Shown: piece by piece, positions 42,192 through 50,650 of the stretch
Position numbering within the stretch: the first letter of the stretch is position 1
Layout: each line of letters opens with the position of its first letter
Assembly: GCF_000025265.1 (NCBI RefSeq)
Contig: NC_013739.1
Location: 5,318,001-5,382,000 of the forward strand
Direction: 5' to 3'
Length of the DNA stretch: 64,000 nt
Origin: Conexibacter woesei DSM 14684
Lineage (GTDB): Bacteria; Actinomycetota; Thermoleophilia; Solirubrobacterales; Solirubrobacteraceae
Translations under genes and position numbers: made by a program
Notes under the pieces: generated by a model
What the model saw: the letters and a program-made list of their open reading frames with translations, nothing else
Told to the model about the DNA's origin: nothing
The model's database searches: none

Positions 42192-43317
42192 TGAAGCGCA
42201 GCACCGCGCTCGTCGTCCCGTCGTGCTGCGTTTCCAGCGCGAAGCTGCCGTTCAGGCCGCGTTCGGCGATCTGCCGCACGAGCGTCAGCCCCAGCCCAGA
42301 GGCGGCCGCCGGCGGCGGCTCGCCGGCGGGCGCGATCCGGCCGCCGTCGCGCACCTCCAGCCGCACGGCTCCCTCGCCCGCCATCCCGCCGCTCGCCAGC
42401 AGCACGGTCACGGGCGGGCGGCCGTGGCGCAGCGCGTTGGCGACCAGCTCGTTGGCGATCACGCCGAGCTGCTGCGCCTGCGCCGACTCCAGCAGCAGCT
42501 CGTCGCTGACGACGACGACCTCGTCCTGCGCCGTCGCGCTCGCGGCCACGACCGTGCGCAGCAGCTGGTCGGTCGCGACGGTCCCGCCGCGCTGGCCGGC
42601 GAGCAGGTGGTGGACGGCGGCGATCGAGCGGATGCGGGCGGCGGTCGCGTCGAACGCGACCGCGTCGTGCGCGTCGGCCGGCCGACCGAGCAGCAGCAGG
42701 TCGGCGACCGTCTGGAGGCTGTTCTTGATGCGGTGGTGGGCCTCGGCCAGGAGCGCCTGCTCCAACTCGGCGGCGGCGGCCGCGCGCGCCGCGGCGGCGG
42801 CCGCCTCGCGCGTCGCGCGGGCGAGGCTGATCGCCAGGATCACCGACGCGCTCAGCAGCACGACGTGGAGCGCGACCTCGGCCGCCGACAGCGGGTCGGG
42901 CGCCAGCGCCATCGCGGCCGCGAACGTGACCGCGGCGGCGGCCAGCCAGGCGGCGAGTCTGCGGCCCTCGTGCGTGACCGCGATGAACGGGAGGACGAGG
43001 AACAGCAGCAGGTCGAAGCGCGCCTGCGCGCCGCCGACGACGACGAGCGCCGCGACGAACACGAGCAGCCCGCCGGCCCACAGGTCCAGGCGGATGCGCG
43101 TGGCGGCGGCGCCGAGCAGGCGCGACCACGGCAGCAGCGCCATCCCGGCGTTCGCGACGGCCGCCGCGAGCGCCAGCGCGACCGCCAGCCCGGGGTGCTG
43201 CGCGGGCACGTCGAGCGCGACCGCGACGAGCACCGCGATCACCGACAGCCAGCCGAGCAGCAGCCCGGCGCGCATCGCCTCGCGACGCGTGTTCTGCTGA
43301 GGGGAGGCGACCGCCAT
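42163..43317 (-). CDS. Membrane histidine kinase (HisKA_2 type)
   Basis: A 384-residue kinase with about six predicted membrane helices in residues 15-165, a short coiled segment, the H-box LLAEAHHRIKNSLQTVADLL (about 187-206) and a HATPase domain (NELVANALRHG; GLGLTLVRQIAE). There is no large external sensor, so it may sense within the membrane. ATG 43317 is six bases after a TACCCT box: leaderless. It pairs with the ANTAR regulator and is divergent from cydABDC, which makes respiratory control a plausible but unproven role. Confidence 0.9.
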   Translation of the reverse strand: MAVASPQQNTRREAMRAGLLLGWLSVIAVLVAVALDVPAQHPGLAVALALAAAVANAGMALLPWSRLLGAAATRIRLDLWAGGLLVFVAALVVVGGAQARFDLLLFLVLPFIAVTHEGRRLAAWLAAAAVTFAAAMALAPDPLSAAEVALHVVLLSASVILAISLARATREAAAAAARAAAAAELEQALLAEAHHRIKNSLQTVADLLLLGRPADAHDAVAFDATAARIRSIAAVHHLLAGQRGGTVATDQLLRTVVAASATAQDEVVVVSDELLLESAQAQQLGVIANELVANALRHGRPPVTVLLASGGMAGEGAVRLEVRDGGRIAPAGEPPPAAASGLGLTLVRQIAERGLNGSFALETQHDGTTSAVLRFNVGDAHPDR

Positions 43318-43465
43318 GCATGCAGGGTAGGGGGCGGGCCGCGCGCGCCGTGTTGGTATCGTCACGCTCGACGCGCTGTTCACGACGACGCCGTCACAGG
43401 GTCCTGATCGCCCGCACCCATCGCTCGCCACGTCCGGCGAGCGCCCGCGATCCGGAGTCATCCCC

Positions 43466-44881
43466 GTGAACAGCCTCGAGTTGGCCCGCCTGCAGTTCGG
43501 CTTCACCACGCTGGTCCACTTCGCCGTCATCGGCGTCTCGATCGGCCTCGTCTTCTGGGTCGCCGCGATGCAGACCCGCTGGCATCGAACCGGCGACGAG
43601 AAGTGGCTGCGGCTGACGCGCTTCTACGGCAAGCTGATGCTGCTGTCGTTCGCCGTCGGCGTGCTGACGGGGATCATGCAGACGTTCCAGTTCGGCATGA
43701 ACTGGTCGCGCTTCTCCGCCTACGTCGGCGACGTCTTCGGCGCGCCGCTGGCGCTCGAAGGGCTCGGCGCGTTCTTCGTCGAAGCGGTCTTCCTCGGCCT
43801 CTGGATGTTCGGCTGGGGCCGGCTGCCGAGACGGCTGCACCTCGCCTGCGTCTGGATCGTCGCGGGCGCGACGGTCGTCTCCGCCTACGCGATCCTCGTC
43901 GCCAACTCGTGGATGCAGCACCCGGTCGGCTACGAGCTGGTCGACGGCAGCGCACGGCTGACCGACATCGTGCCGGTGCTGTTCAACCTGACCGTCGGGC
44001 TGACGGTCGCGCACGTCGTCTCCGGCGCGCTGCTCGCCGGCACGGTCGTCGTGCTCGCGATCGCGGCGTTCCACCTGCTGCGCGGCCGCGACAGCGCCGC
44101 CTTCGGCGCGGTCGCCAGAGTCGCCGTCTTCGTCGGGCTGTTCGCGGCGCTGTCGACCGCGACCTTCGGCCACTTCCAGGGGATGCTCGCGATGAAGCAG
44201 CAGCCGATGAAGATGGCCGCGGCCGAGGCGCTGTACGAGACCGAGAAGCCAGCCGGCCTGTCGCTGTTCGCGCTCGGCGGGCTCTCGACCAACCCCGGCG
44301 AGCTGATCGTCGACCTGAAGGTGCCGGCGGCGCTGTCGCTGATCAACCAGCTGTCGACGCAGTCGACCGTGCGCGGGATCAACGACCTGCAGACGGAGGC
44401 GGAGCAGAGATACGGCCCGGGCGACTACGTCCCGGTCGTCGGGCTCATGTACTGGTCGTTCCGCACGATGGTCGGCGGCGGCACCGCGCTGATAGCGATC
44501 ATGGCGCTCGGCTGCTGGCTCGCCGTGCGCGACCGCCTGGCCGGCTCGCGCCGCTTCCTCCAGCTCGCGCTCGCCGCGACCGCGCTGCCGTTCCTGGCGC
44601 AGGCCGGCGGCTGGCTGCTGCGCGAGGGCGGGCGCCAGCCGTGGGTGATCGACGGCCTGCTGCGGACCGACGTCGCGAACTCGCCGAACGTCGGCGCGTG
44701 GACGGTCGGTCTCTCGCTCGCCGGCTTCGCCGTCTTCTACGGCGCCGTCTTCTTCTTCGCCGGCCGCGTCGCCGCGCACGAGGTGCGCGAGGGGCTGGAG
44801 GCGCCGGCGGACGGGCGCGCCTCCGATTCGCCGCCCGCGCGCGGGCGCCGCTCGCCCGCCGACCTCGCCCTCACCTACTAG
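43466..44881 (+). CDS. cydA: Cytochrome bd ubiquinol oxidase subunit I
   Basis: A 471-residue membrane subunit carrying hemes b558, b595 and d. The N-terminal RLQFGFTTLVHF holds the heme His (about residue 18), FQFGMNWSRFS and GFHFQGM-like segment (FGHFQGMLAMK) are conserved, and REGGRQPW (about 388) is the family signature. The quinol loop is short (about residues 255-310), as in most non-enterobacterial enzymes. GTG 43466 has GGAG nine bases upstream. First gene of cydABDC. Confidence 0.95.
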   Translation: MNSLELARLQFGFTTLVHFAVIGVSIGLVFWVAAMQTRWHRTGDEKWLRLTRFYGKLMLLSFAVGVLTGIMQTFQFGMNWSRFSAYVGDVFGAPLALEGLGAFFVEAVFLGLWMFGWGRLPRRLHLACVWIVAGATVVSAYAILVANSWMQHPVGYELVDGSARLTDIVPVLFNLTVGLTVAHVVSGALLAGTVVVLAIAAFHLLRGRDSAAFGAVARVAVFVGLFAALSTATFGHFQGMLAMKQQPMKMAAAEALYETEKPAGLSLFALGGLSTNPGELIVDLKVPAALSLINQLSTQSTVRGINDLQTEAEQRYGPGDYVPVVGLMYWSFRTMVGGGTALIAIMALGCWLAVRDRLAGSRRFLQLALAATALPFLAQAGGWLLREGGRQPWVIDGLLRTDVANSPNVGAWTVGLSLAGFAVFYGAVFFFAGRVAAHEVREGLEAPADGRASDSPPARGRRSPADLALTY

Positions 44882-44893
44882 GAGGCTGAACCG

Positions 44894-46243
44894 ATGGCTG
44901 ATCTCACGCTGCTGCAGTCGGTCTGGCTCGTCGCGATCGCCGTGCTGTGGGTGCTGTACCTGGTGCTGGAGGGGTTCGACTTCGGCGTCGGGATGCTGCT
45001 GCGGCGCGTGCGCCGCGACCAGCTCGACCGCCGCGTCGCGCTGCACGCGATCGGCCCGACGTGGGCGGCGAACGAGGTCTGGGTGATCGTCGCCGTGGTC
45101 GGGATGTTCGGCGCGTTCCCCGGCTGGTACGCCGCCTGGGCGTCGGGCCTCTACCTGCCGCTCGCGGTCGTGCTGCTGTCGATCGTCGCCCGCAACGCCG
45201 GGATCGAGCTGCTCGGCAAGCGCGAGGACGAGCGCTGGCGGCTGCGCTGGGAGCGCGTGATCGAGCTGTCGAGCACGGTCGCGCCGTTCTGCTGGGGCCT
45301 GATGTGGGCCGCGACCGTGCATGGTCTCTCGCTGCGCGGCGAGGAGGTCGTCGGCTCCCCGCTCGACGTCGTGACGCCGTATTCGGTGCTCGGCGGACTC
45401 GCGCTCGTCGCGCTCTGCCGCGCGCAGGGCGCAGCGTTCCTGATGCTGCGAACCGACGGCGGCGTGCGCTCGCGTGCCGCGGGCGAGCTGGCGCTGGCGG
45501 CTCCGGTCGCGGCCGTGGTGGGGATCGGCTTCCTCGCCTGGACCGGCGCCGCTTCGACGCCCGGAGCGGCCGGTTGGATCGCGCTCGTCTCGTGTGGGGT
45601 GGCGCTGACCCTGGTCGCCCTGCTCGCGCGGCGCGGCGCGGGCGCGGGCGTGGATGCGGGCGGCGCGGGCGCGGGCGGCGCGGGCGCGGGCGGCGCGGGC
45701 GCGGGCGGCGCGGGCGCGGGCGGCGCGGGCGCGGGCGGCGCTGGCGCGGGCGGCGCTGGCGCGGGCGGCGCTGGCGCGGGCGGCGCTGGCGCGGGCGCGG
45801 GCGGCGCGGGCGGCCGGTCCGGCGCCGCTCCCTTCGCCGCCGCGAGCGCGGCGATCGGGCTGCTCGTCGCGAGCTGGTTCTGCGTCCTCTTCCCCGACGC
45901 GATCGCCGCAGCCGGCGGCGGCGCGGGCCTTGCGCTCACCGACGTCGCCGCGGGCAGCTACACGCTCACGCTGATGACCGTGCTGGCGGGTCTGATGGTG
46001 CCGCTGCTGCTCGCCGCCCAAGCGTGGACCTACTGGGCCTTCCGCCACCGCATTACGCGCGCGGACGTCGGCGAGCGCCAGCCGAGTCCCGTCGACCTGA
46101 TCGCCCGGCTGACGGGTGGGGACAGGCCTGGAGGACCGGGCGCGGGCGGGCCGGCCGGCGGCGGCGCGACGGGCGGCCCCGGCTTCCACGGCCCCGGCTT
46201 CCGCCCGCGCGGCGGACCGCGGACGGGCGGCGAGGCCGGCTGA
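44894..46243 (+). CDS. cydB: Cytochrome bd ubiquinol oxidase subunit II with repeat-expanded loop
   Basis: A 449-residue partner subunit (typical CydB is about 340-380). N-terminal LYLVLEGFDFGVGML and GPTWAANEVWVI are hallmark segments; eight to nine helices are seen. Residues about 250-310 are a pure Gly/Ala tract (AGAGG repeats) inserted in a loop between helices, and the C-terminus ends in another Gly/Pro-rich tail. Both additions explain the excess length. Start 44894 follows AGGAGGCTG; the stop overlaps cydD (TGATG). Confidence 0.93.
   Translation: MADLTLLQSVWLVAIAVLWVLYLVLEGFDFGVGMLLRRVRRDQLDRRVALHAIGPTWAANEVWVIVAVVGMFGAFPGWYAAWASGLYLPLAVVLLSIVARNAGIELLGKREDERWRLRWERVIELSSTVAPFCWGLMWAATVHGLSLRGEEVVGSPLDVVTPYSVLGGLALVALCRAQGAAFLMLRTDGGVRSRAAGELALAAPVAAVVGIGFLAWTGAASTPGAAGWIALVSCGVALTLVALLARRGAGAGVDAGGAGAGGAGAGGAGAGGAGAGGAGAGGAGAGGAGAGGAGAGGAGAGAGGAGGRSGAAPFAAASAAIGLLVASWFCVLFPDAIAAAGGGAGLALTDVAAGSYTLTLMTVLAGLMVPLLLAAQAWTYWAFRHRITRADVGERQPSPVDLIARLTGGDRPGGPGAGGPAGGGATGGPGFHGPGFRPRGGPRTGGEAG
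45652..45806 (+). repeat. 15-bp minisatellite inside cydB
   Basis: About ten tandem copies of a 15-base unit (GCGGGCGGCGCGGGC or its GCTGGC variant) encode AGAGG repeats. The last copies share a C-to-T-like change, showing local duplication of variant units. Copy number is likely variable. Confidence 0.9.
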
Positions 46244-47958
46244 TGACCCCGCGCGAGGTCCACCGCCGGCTGCTCGGCCTCGCCGGCGGCACGCGCGTGC
46301 TGCTCGGCGGCGCGGTCGCGGCGGGCCTCGCGGGCGCGGTGCTGCTCGTCGTGCAGGCGCTCGCGCTCGCGCGGATCGTCGACGGCGCCGCGTTCGGCGG
46401 CAAGGACCTCGCGGCGCTGCGGCCGTTGGTCGTGACGCTCGCGCTCGCGCTCGCCGGCCGCGCGCTGCTGGCGACGCTGACCGAATGGCTCGGGCGCCGC
46501 GCGGCCGAGCACGCGATGGGCGCGCTGCGCCACCGCGTCGCCGCGCACGTGCTGGCGGCGCGCACGCCGCGCGTCGAGGACGCCCGCCGCGGCGAGCTGG
46601 CGACGGCCGCGGTCCACGGCGTCGACGCGCTCGCCGAGTACTACGCGAAGGCGGTCCCGCAGATCGCGCTCGCGGCGGCGGTGCCCGTCGGGCTCGTCGG
46701 CGTGATCCTCTGGCACGACCCGCTCGTCGGCGCGCTGCTGGCGGTGACGCTCCCGCTCGTCGTCGTCTTCATGGTGCTCGTCGGGCGCGAGTCGGCGGAG
46801 CGGATCGACGAGCGGCGGCTGGCGCTCGGGGTGCTCGGCTCGCACTTCCTCGACGTCGTGCGCGGCCTGCCGACCCTGCGCGCCCACGGCCGCGCCGAGG
46901 CGCAGGCGGAGACGCTCGGGGCGATCGGCGAGCGCTACCGCAGCGAGTCGGTCGCCGCGCTGCGGGTCGCGTTCCTGTCCGCGCTCGTGCTGGAGCTGAT
47001 GGCGATGGTCGGGACCGCGATCGCCGCCGCGGTCGTCGGCGTCCAGCTCGCCGGCGGCTCGCTCGGCTTCGAAGCCGGCCTGCTCGTCCTGCTGCTCGCG
47101 CCCGAGGTCTACGTCCCGCTCCGGCTCGCCGGCCAGCGCTACCACGCCGCCGAGGACGGCGCCGCCGCCGCGCAGACGCTGCTGGAACTGCTCGACGAGC
47201 CGGTCGGCGGGAGGAGTGGAGATCTGACCACCGTGGGCGTGGTCAATCCTCCACTCCTCGATCCGCCCGACCCCGCCCGCGCCCCGCTCACGCTCCGCGG
47301 CGTGCGGGTCGACGGCGGAGCGGGGCGGCCGCCGGCGCTCGACGGGCTCGACCTGACGCTCACGCCCGGGCGCTTGACTGCGCTCGTCGGCGCGTCCGGT
47401 GCGGGCAAGTCGACGCTGCTGCGACTGCTCGCCCGCCTCGCCGAGCCGGACGAGGGGGCCGTCCTCTGCGGCGCGACCGACCTGCGCGCCGTCGCGTCCG
47501 AGGCGTGGTGGCCGCGAATCGCCTGGCTGCCCCAGCGCGCGGCGCTGCTGCGCGGACCGTTGGAGGAGATGCTGCGCCTGCAGTGCCCCGACGCGCCCGG
47601 CGACGCGCTCGCGCTGGCGCTGCGACGGGCGGACGCTGACGCGATCGTCGCCGCGCTGCCGGCCGGGCTCGCGACGCCGGTCGGCGCCGGCGGCCGTGGC
47701 TTCTCCGGCGGGCAGGCGCAGCGGCTGGCGCTCGCCGGCGCGCTGCTCTCCACCGCTCCGCTGCTGCTGCTCGACGAGCCGACCGCCCACCTCGACCCGG
47801 CCAGCGCGACGATGGTCGCCGCCGGCATCCGCGCTGCCGCCGCCGGCCGCACCGCCATCGTCTCGACCCACGATCCCGCGCTCGTCGCGGTCTGCGACGA
47901 GGTCGTGGCGCTCGAAGCCGGCCGCGTCGCGGAGCTGCTGGAAGGAGCCGCGGCGTGA
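46243..47958 (+). CDS. cydD: Thiol/heme ABC exporter subunit CydD
   Basis: A 571-residue half-transporter with six membrane helices (about residues 15-330) fused to an ATPase domain: Walker A GASGAGKST (about 385), signature FSGGQAQRLALAGAL, Walker B LLLLDEPTAHLD. With CydC it exports cysteine/glutathione and is needed for cytochrome bd assembly. The linker between domains (about 321-343) contains a 49-bp palindromic element read in frame as GGRSGDLTTVGVVNPPLLDP. Confidence 0.92.
   Translation: MTPREVHRRLLGLAGGTRVLLGGAVAAGLAGAVLLVVQALALARIVDGAAFGGKDLAALRPLVVTLALALAGRALLATLTEWLGRRAAEHAMGALRHRVAAHVLAARTPRVEDARRGELATAAVHGVDALAEYYAKAVPQIALAAAVPVGLVGVILWHDPLVGALLAVTLPLVVVFMVLVGRESAERIDERRLALGVLGSHFLDVVRGLPTLRAHGRAEAQAETLGAIGERYRSESVAALRVAFLSALVLELMAMVGTAIAAAVVGVQLAGGSLGFEAGLLVLLLAPEVYVPLRLAGQRYHAAEDGAAAAQTLLELLDEPVGGRSGDLTTVGVVNPPLLDPPDPARAPLTLRGVRVDGGAGRPPALDGLDLTLTPGRLTALVGASGAGKSTLLRLLARLAEPDEGAVLCGATDLRAVASEAWWPRIAWLPQRAALLRGPLEEMLRLQCPDAPGDALALALRRADADAIVAALPAGLATPVGAGGRGFSGGQAQRLALAGALLSTAPLLLLDEPTAHLDPASATMVAAGIRAAAAGRTAIVSTHDPALVAVCDEVVALEAGRVAELLEGAAA
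47211..47259. repeat. Palindromic element in the cydD interdomain linker
   Basis: Outer arms GAGGAGTGGAG / CTCCACTCCTC (11 bp, perfect), inner arms GACCAC / GTGGTC (6 bp), 4-base bulges and a 7-base loop. It falls exactly in the membrane-domain/ATPase linker and keeps the frame open. The same nested layout is found in cydC. Confidence 0.8.
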
Positions 47959-49793
47959 GCGGCGCGGGCGGTAGCGGCGCGGGGGCGGGCGGCGCGCCGG
48001 CGGGCGGCGCGGGGGCGGGCGGCGCAGACGCGGGCGGCGCAGGCGCGAGCGGCGCGGGGGCGGCCGAGCGACGCGGCGCGGGCGCCGAGCGGCTGCGGGT
48101 CGTCTCCCTCGGCGTGCTCGCGGCCGCGTCGGGGATGGCGCTGCTGGCGGCGTCGGGCTGGCTCGTGACGCGCGCGGCCGAGCAGCCGCCGGTGCTCGCG
48201 CTGCTGGCCGCGATCGTCGTCGTGCGGGCGCTCGGGCTGGCGCGGGCGTTCGGGCGCTATGGCGAGCGGCTCGCGGCGCACGACGCGGCCTTCCGCCAGC
48301 TCGCGCTGCTGCGCGTCGACTGGTACCGCCGCCTCGTCGCTCGGCCGCCGCAGCCGTCCACGCCCGCCGCGGCCGACCTGCTGAGCCGCTTCGTCACCGA
48401 CGTCGACGAGCTGCAGCACCGCGACGTGCGCGTCCGCACGCCGGCGCTCGTCGCCGTCGCCGCGTCGCTCGTCGCGACCGCGCTCGCGGCGCTGATCCTG
48501 CCGGCGGCCGGGCTCGTGCTCGGCGGCGGCCTGCTCGCCGCCGGGACGCTCGTGCCCGGGGTCGCGTTCCTTGCCGCCCGCAGCGCACTGCGCCGCCAGG
48601 GCGCCGCGCGCGCGGCGCTGACCGACGAGCTGGCCGAGGCGATGGACGCCGCGCAGCAGCTCGCGGTCGCCGGCCGCGCGGGCGAGCGGCTGGCGCGAAT
48701 CGACGCCGCGTCGGCGGCGCTCGCCCGGATCGGGCGTCGCGACGCGGCCGCCGCGGCCGCCGCGCAAGGGCTCGGCGCGCTCGTCGCCGGCGCGACGCTC
48801 GTCGCCGTGCTCGCCGTCGCCGTCGGCCCGGTCGGCGACGGCCGGCTGGAGCCGGTCTGGCTCGGCGCGCTCGCGCTGCTCGCGCTCGGCGCGTTCGAGC
48901 CAGTCGGCGCGCTCCCTGAGGCCGCCGTCCGCGCCGTCGGCGTCGCCGCCGCCCAGGAGCGGCTGCGCCAAGCCGCGCCGCCCGTCCTCGCCACGCGCCG
49001 CGCGCCCGTAGCCGCGCCGCCGCTCCCGGGCGTCCGCCGCTCGCCCGCCGCCCACGGCGCGCCGCCCGCCGCCGCGCCACTCGCCCCCACCGCCGTCCTG
49101 CCCAGTGGTCGCAGGACGACCACAACCCAGGACGGCGCGCTCACCGCGCGGGGGCTGCGGCACGCGCTCGGCGGGGCGACGGTGCTCGACGGCGCCGAGC
49201 TGACGCTCGCGCCGGGGCGCAAGGTCGCGATCGTCGGCGCCAGCGGCGCCGGCAAGACCGTGCTCGCGAACCTGCTCGCCGGGCTCGCCGCGCCGGACGA
49301 AGGGACCGTCTCGCTCGGCGGCGTCCCGCTCGCGGCGCTCGACCCGGCGGCCGTCCGCGGCCGCGTGCGGCTCGCCGGCCAGGATGCGCACCTGTTCGCG
49401 ACCTCGATCGCCAACAACGTCCGGATCGGCGCGCCCGGCGCCGACGACGCCGCGGTCGGCGTCGCGCTGCGCGCCACCGGCCTCGGTCCGTGGGTCGACG
49501 CGCTGCCCGACGGCGCGGCGACGCTCGTCGGCGAGGAAGGCCTCGCGGTCTCCGGCGGCCAGCGCCAGCGGATCGCGCTCGCGCGCTGCCTCGTCTCCCC
49601 CGCCGAGCTGCTGCTGCTCGACGAGCCGACCGCGATGCTCGACCCGCCGGCGGCGCAGGCGCTGCTCGCTCAGCTCGCGCGGGCGAGCGGGGAGCGCGGC
49701 GTGCTGCTGATCACGCACGAGCGGATCGGGCTCGACGCCTTCGACGAGGTGCTGGAGCTGCGCGACGGGCGCCTGCGCCCGGCGTCAGCCTGA
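47955..49793 (+). CDS. cydC: Thiol/heme ABC exporter subunit CydC
   Basis: A 612-residue half-transporter paired with CydD. The first 45 residues are an Ala/Gly repeat tract (47970-48065), then come membrane helices (about 50-330), a Pro/Ala linker (about 335-395), and an ATPase domain with Walker A GASGAGKTV (about 430), signature VSGGQRQRIALARCL and Walker B LLLLDEPTAMLD. The Walker A threonine is followed by Val. The linker holds a 47-bp palindrome. GTG 47955 overlaps the cydD stop. Confidence 0.92.
   Translation: MSGAGGSGAGAGGAPAGGAGAGGADAGGAGASGAGAAERRGAGAERLRVVSLGVLAAASGMALLAASGWLVTRAAEQPPVLALLAAIVVVRALGLARAFGRYGERLAAHDAAFRQLALLRVDWYRRLVARPPQPSTPAAADLLSRFVTDVDELQHRDVRVRTPALVAVAASLVATALAALILPAAGLVLGGGLLAAGTLVPGVAFLAARSALRRQGAARAALTDELAEAMDAAQQLAVAGRAGERLARIDAASAALARIGRRDAAAAAAAQGLGALVAGATLVAVLAVAVGPVGDGRLEPVWLGALALLALGAFEPVGALPEAAVRAVGVAAAQERLRQAAPPVLATRRAPVAAPPLPGVRRSPAAHGAPPAAAPLAPTAVLPSGRRTTTTQDGALTARGLRHALGGATVLDGAELTLAPGRKVAIVGASGAGKTVLANLLAGLAAPDEGTVSLGGVPLAALDPAAVRGRVRLAGQDAHLFATSIANNVRIGAPGADDAAVGVALRATGLGPWVDALPDGAATLVGEEGLAVSGGQRQRIALARCLVSPAELLLLDEPTAMLDPPAAQALLAQLARASGERGVLLITHERIGLDAFDEVLELRDGRLRPASA
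49091..49137. repeat. Palindromic element in the cydC interdomain linker
   Basis: Outer arms CGCCGTCCTG / CAGGACGGCG (10 bp), inner arms GTGGTCG / CGACCAC (7 bp), 4-base bulges and a 5-base loop CAGGA. It is translated in frame (about TAVLPSGRRTTTTQDGA). Outer CGTCCTG/CAGGACG is shared with the intergenic hairpin at 7200-7240. Confidence 0.8.
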
Positions 49794-50495
49794 GGGAGCG
49801 GCACCGCGCGGCGCGCGCTGCTGCCGGTCGGCCTGCGGCAGCAGCAGGAGCGCACCGACGAGGAAGCAGAGCGCGCCGACGGCGGTCCCGCCGTTGGCGA
49901 GCGCGTCGTTGAGCGCCGCGCCGGTCGACGGCCGCACGAACGCGGCGACGGCCGAGACGCCGAACGCGATCGAGCCGGCGAGGTTGACGGCGGCGATCTG
50001 CCAGTCGGGGTCGCGCGGCCGGAACGACAGCCAACGGTGCTCGGAGTTCGCGAACGCCAGCAGGCTCGCGACGAGGAAGCAGCCGGAGCCGATCATGTCC
50101 GGCCCCCACACGCGTATGTCCATCTGGCTCGTGCTGAGCGCCTTGCTCATCGCGTCGAACGTGTTGATGTTGAAGAGGACGGTGCCGGGGAACTGGATCG
50201 ACGCGGCGAGCCAGTCGATCCGCTGCGGCAGCCACGCGCGCGGCCGCAGCCGCCGCCGCTCGTGCGAGGGACGGCCGCGATGCGGGACCTCCGAAGCGGC
50301 GACGAGCTGCAGCAGCGCCGCGCTCGTGAAGCCGATCGAGCCGGCGAAGAAGGCGACGGAGATCCAGTCGGCGGAGGAGCCGAGCGCGGCGATCCCGGGC
50401 ACGAGGAACAGCACCGAGCCGACGGCGAACAGCACGCCCGTCCACCAGGCGAGCCGGTCGGGTCGCCACCAGATTCCGCTCGCGTGCGTGCCCAT
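49785..50495 (-). CDS. YrhK-like multi-helix membrane protein
   Basis: A 236-residue protein with about seven hydrophobic segments. Repeated patterns (WWTGVLFAVGSVLFLV, FFAGSIGFTSAALLQLV, IQFPGTVLFNINTF, GSGCFLVASLLAF) fit the poorly known YrhK-domain family. It is convergent with cydC and their ends overlap by nine bases. Function unknown. Confidence 0.7.
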   Translation of the reverse strand: MGTHASGIWWRPDRLAWWTGVLFAVGSVLFLVPGIAALGSSADWISVAFFAGSIGFTSAALLQLVAASEVPHRGRPSHERRRLRPRAWLPQRIDWLAASIQFPGTVLFNINTFDAMSKALSTSQMDIRVWGPDMIGSGCFLVASLLAFANSEHRWLSFRPRDPDWQIAAVNLAGSIAFGVSAVAAFVRPSTGAALNDALANGGTAVGALCFLVGALLLLPQADRQQRAPRGAAPSG

Positions 50496-50650
50496 CGCAG
50501 CGCGCACCGTCGCAGGTCTGCGCGACGGATGCACGCCGCGAGGGACGCGCGCGGGCGGACGGCGGGCGGCGGCGGCGCGCGCACGCCGGAGCGGCCGGCG
50601 ACGCGACCGACGCAGCGGGCGGGCGGGTCGACGCCGCCCGCCCGGACCAC

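Noticed and set aside
50496-50650. Possible small gene between the YrhK-like and propeller genes
   Set aside because: Open frames there show only Arg/Ala/Pro-rich composition without start signals or recognisable domains.
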